Source: a virus
Length of the DNA: 23,376 nt
Reading direction: 5' to 3' (one strand)
Virus record (IMG/VR): IMGVR_UViG_3300009414_000079
Location: 1 to 23,376 of that record
Shown here: positions 21,426 to 23,376 of the stretch, piece after piece
Numbering within the stretch: the stretch's first letter is position 1
How the letters are laid out: every line of letters begins with the position of its first letter
Made by a program: the position numbers and the translations under genes
The notes under the pieces: generated by a model
What the model saw: only the letters and a program-made list of their open reading frames with translations
The model's database searches: none
Told to the model about the DNA's origin: nothing

Positions 21426-22816
21426 GCAGAATCTCCGTATTCCATTTCCTTGTTATGCGTAAAGTATGCCCTTCCGTGATGGGCTGCTACAGCCTGACCG
21501 GCAAAGGTTAAACAAAAAGCGTCTGCAAGATCAGGTGAAGCGTTAGCGCCGAGTCTTTTCTTCATCTCGTCCTTGCTTTCAACTTTTAGTTTGCCTGTTG
21601 ACGTATAAGAAAAGCGTGGGACGCTAAGTTCTTTTATAAGCTGGGAATCGTCCGGCATACGGACATCAAGGCCGGTAAACCATTCCCTCGCCTTAAACCA
21701 TAATTCGTCACGCAAGCGTACATATTTAGCGCGTAAAGAAGGACTTTCAGACACAGCACAGGGAATGACCGGCAAATCAAGCTCAATGCCACGGTCAACC
21801 ACCGCGCTACCCATACCAATACTGTCAACAACTATTTCCTGTGGCCGGTCAAGAAACCTGCAATCCTCATACTGTGTGAGAAGGATTCCTGTCGTCTCCA
21901 TCAGATCCTTGCCAGACCAGTGAAGCACAGGTTCAAGCAAATGATTGCCACGCCGCTTTGCCAAGGCCGTTTTGTCATTCCCGAACCTGGCTACGTCTAA
22001 CCCCCAAACAATAGGCGCTGTTTCAGTGAGATCCACATCTCTTTTAACCGCATCCTCAATGAGGTGCAGAGGGATGAGAACATCATCATCCTCTTTCGCA
22101 AACTCGCCCAAAACCCTGATAGAAAAGATGTTACTTTCTTCGCCATACTTTTCCGACATGTCCCGAATGAAGTCAGGCGAGACAAGAGTGCTGTCATGAC
22201 AACTCACTTTCATCGTGTCCCATCGATGAGACATGCTGTGGAACGCATCATAAAAATATCCAGAATTTCTGGTGGGATTGCCGCACATCACAACCTTCGC
22301 ACCAGTTGTGGATAGCGCCCCTTCAGCAACCTGAAAAATAATATCCGGCACACCAGATGCTTCATCAACAAGAAACAACATATTCGGGCTGTGAAACCCC
22401 TGAAGAGCTTCCGGCCTGTCACGCGCTGCCGTTCTTGCGTATGCCGCACTATCTGGTGCGCCAGTTAATTCTATTTTGTCGCTTTTTATCTCCAGTAGTT
22501 GCAGAAACCCATCAGGCATTTTCCTTGCCCACTTAGACACTTCACCCCACAACACATCAGACAGTTGACTGCCTGTATTCGCTGTGCATGCAATCTTCGC
22601 GGGATAACGTGTCAGAAGAAACCACAGTATCAGCCAGCTTAAATAGGCAGACTTGCCAACACCATGACCGCTGCGAATTGAAATTTTATCATTTTTTACA
22701 ACAGCACGTAGCGCCTTTGCTTGCCAAGGCTGGGGGGTTGCACCCAATATTTCCTCGACGAAAAGGACAGGATCATTGTGCAGTTTTATCAGCGTATCGG
22801 TAAGAACTTTGCTCAT
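21413..22816 (-). CDS. terL: Terminase large subunit (packaging ATPase and nuclease)
   Basis: The 467-residue motor protein pumps DNA into the prohead and cuts it. The ATPase domain (about 1-250) has the Walker A SGHGVGKS (49-56), the Walker B MLFLVDEA (146-153) with Asp151 and Glu152, and the coupling motif MCGNPTR (177-183). The RNase H-like nuclease domain has Asp274 (WGLDVARFGNDKT), Asp331 (IVVDSIGMGSAVVD) and Asp429 (ASPDLADAF), so all catalytic acids are present. GAGG lies six bases upstream of the ATG at 22816. The small subunit gene lies 190 bases upstream, with an unusual spacer. Family features match headful-type enzymes, but the packaging strategy is not proven. Confidence 0.95.
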   Translation of the reverse strand: MSKVLTDTLIKLHNDPVLFVEEILGATPQPWQAKALRAVVKNDKISIRSGHGVGKSAYLSWLILWFLLTRYPAKIACTANTGSQLSDVLWGEVSKWARKMPDGFLQLLEIKSDKIELTGAPDSAAYARTAARDRPEALQGFHSPNMLFLVDEASGVPDIIFQVAEGALSTTGAKVVMCGNPTRNSGYFYDAFHSMSHRWDTMKVSCHDSTLVSPDFIRDMSEKYGEESNIFSIRVLGEFAKEDDDVLIPLHLIEDAVKRDVDLTETAPIVWGLDVARFGNDKTALAKRRGNHLLEPVLHWSGKDLMETTGILLTQYEDCRFLDRPQEIVVDSIGMGSAVVDRGIELDLPVIPCAVSESPSLRAKYVRLRDELWFKAREWFTGLDVRMPDDSQLIKELSVPRFSYTSTGKLKVESKDEMKKRLGANASPDLADAFCLTFAGQAVAAHHGRAYFTHNKEMEYGDSAWIV

Positions 22817-23008
22817 GCAGCCTCATTTTTTTAAAATATTGTAATCGGGTGTGCATGTACACGAACGCGGGCGCTTGCTGCTCGAGGTGGGGGGTTGATC
22901 GCGTCCAGCCACCGGAATCCGCAGAAAATGGCCAAAATCCGCCAGCTTTGCCAACAAAACCACCAACAAATAGAGTTAAACCATTGAAAACGCTAGCAAT
23001 TAGTTAGG
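22817..23008. other. GC-rich spacer between terminase genes, with repeat copy C and a near-palindrome
   Basis: A 192-base stretch without a convincing gene, clearly richer in G and C than its surroundings around 22860-22930. It holds the near-palindrome GTGTGCATGTACAC (22849-22862) and copy C of the bipartite repeat (22947-22970). Two minus-strand frames are open across most of it but lack an ATG or a ribosome-binding site. A packaging site or a protein-binding region is possible. Confidence 0.4.
22947..22970 (-). repeat. Bipartite 24-base repeat, copy C
   Basis: On the minus strand this copy starts TTTGTTGGT and ends TGTTGGCAAA. It matches copy B at 22 of 24 positions. The two GTTGG units are again 12 bases apart. 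Unlike copies A and B it is over 2 kb from the right window edge and 20 kb from the attachment core, between terS and terL. Confidence 0.6.
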
Positions 23009-23323
23009 CTAATTGACTGACAGTCTATCTCCAGGGACTGGCGAATGATCAATTGTCTTTGATTGGATTGATCGGCTAACATCTTCTAATACATTGATAT
23101 AATTGGTTGATTCAGCCTGAATATTGATATCTTTGGGCAATACGCGGCTTATAGCAAGCAGAGTCGCTGTTGGATTAGCCTCAAACGCATCGGCTAGTAG
23201 CATGGCCAGCGGTTTACCGCGCCGGTCCAGCGTATCTATAGCCTCAAATATACTTTGCCTGAGTCTATGAATGATCTGTGGTCCACGCCCTGAGCCTTTA
23301 GGCCGTCCCATTTTGTTAGTCAT
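23009..23323 (-). CDS. terS: Terminase small subunit candidate
   Basis: A 104-residue protein starting MTNKMGRPKGSGRGPQIIHR, with an AT-hook-like GRPKGSGRG. A helical core follows, SIFEAIDTLDRRGKPLAMLL and AFEANPTATLLAISRVLPKD, and a polar tail. The core resembles phage DNA-binding small terminase subunits in which 'L...G.PLA.LL...... NP...L....R.LPK' forms the recognition and oligomerisation region. That subunit binds the packaging site and loads the large subunit encoded next. It is shorter than most (about 150 residues) and the family match is moderate, so position carries much of the weight. The ATG at 23323 has only a weak ribosome-binding site. Confidence 0.6.
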   Translation of the reverse strand: MTNKMGRPKGSGRGPQIIHRLRQSIFEAIDTLDRRGKPLAMLLADAFEANPTATLLAISRVLPKDINIQAESTNYINVLEDVSRSIQSKTIDHSPVPGDRLSVN

Positions 23324-23376
23324 TTAAATAGTCCGTAAATATTTGAGGAGAAATAACTTTGCGCTGAATCGTTTCA
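23316..23376 (-). CDS. Possible C-terminal end of an upstream gene (cut by window edge)
   Basis: A minus-strand frame is open from the right edge to TAA 23316, overlapping the terS start by eight bases. The visible end reads ETIQRKVISPQIFTDYLND. Overlap of this kind is usual in this operon, but twenty codons are too few to prove coding or name a product. Confidence 0.25.
   Translation of the reverse strand, partial: ETIQRKVISPQIFTDYLND

Noticed and set aside
23320-23376. Frame ending in an ATGA overlap with the terS start
   Set aside because: It has an in-frame TGA at the very edge and no start codon, so it cannot be an intact upstream gene end; the neighbouring open frame ending at 23316 is listed instead at low confidence.
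1-23376. CRISPR array, insertion sequence, rRNA or diversity-generating retroelement
   Set aside because: I saw no regularly spaced repeats with unique spacers, no transposase frame, no rRNA-like sequence and no reverse transcriptase; the only tandem repeat is the 24-base coding one.

Overview
The window carries about 23 kb of a temperate, tailed bacteriophage genome, most likely a podovirus infecting an alphaproteobacterium. From base 23323 down to 2532 almost everything lies on the minus strand as one compact late operon. In transcription order it holds the terminase subunits, a cluster of very small genes, an SU10-type portal, a 25-residue membrane microprotein, an unknown 477-residue protein, a scaffold, the major capsid protein, a head-tail adaptor, a P22 gp10-like tail protein, small virion proteins, three ejection-type internal virion proteins, a glycine-rich tail fibre and a lysis cassette. 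No tape measure, major tail tube or sheath gene is visible, which is why a short-tailed phage is inferred.

The most notable feature is in the major capsid gene. It looks broken: an N-terminal piece ends at a TAG and a C-terminal piece starts 240 bases later. The gap is a compact 264-base group I intron (15532-15795) without a homing endonuclease. It has recognisable P1, P2, P4 to P9.2 elements, the paired P7 core, and a 3' end resembling that of the T4 td intron. Removing it restores an uninterrupted 316-residue SU10-type (DUF5309-like) capsid protein. I found this by reading; splicing has not been tested.

The left end holds the lysogeny module. A tyrosine integrase (907-2031, minus) adjoins an attachment site made of the 3' half of an initiator tRNA-Met (2298-2343), flanked by two copies of a bipartite 24-base repeat that look like integrase arm sites. 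A third copy of the repeat sits 20 kb away between the terminase genes. Because phage genes lie on both sides of the tRNA fragment, this is probably attP of a free phage genome rather than a prophage end. Beyond the integrase, plus-strand genes (a recombinase-like fragment, a PD-(D/E)XK-type nuclease and a small basic protein) converge on it and probably belong to the early region.

Genes are packed with one- and four-base stop-start overlaps (TAATG seven times, ATGA five times), implying translational coupling. This packing exposes six small genes: a 33-residue cysteine-rich protein, a 25-residue membrane protein, a 55-residue zinc ribbon, a 33-residue lysine-rich protein, a 54-residue membrane protein and a 44-residue helix. 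The host assignment rests only on the tRNA fragment and general resemblance to marine phages, so it is tentative.
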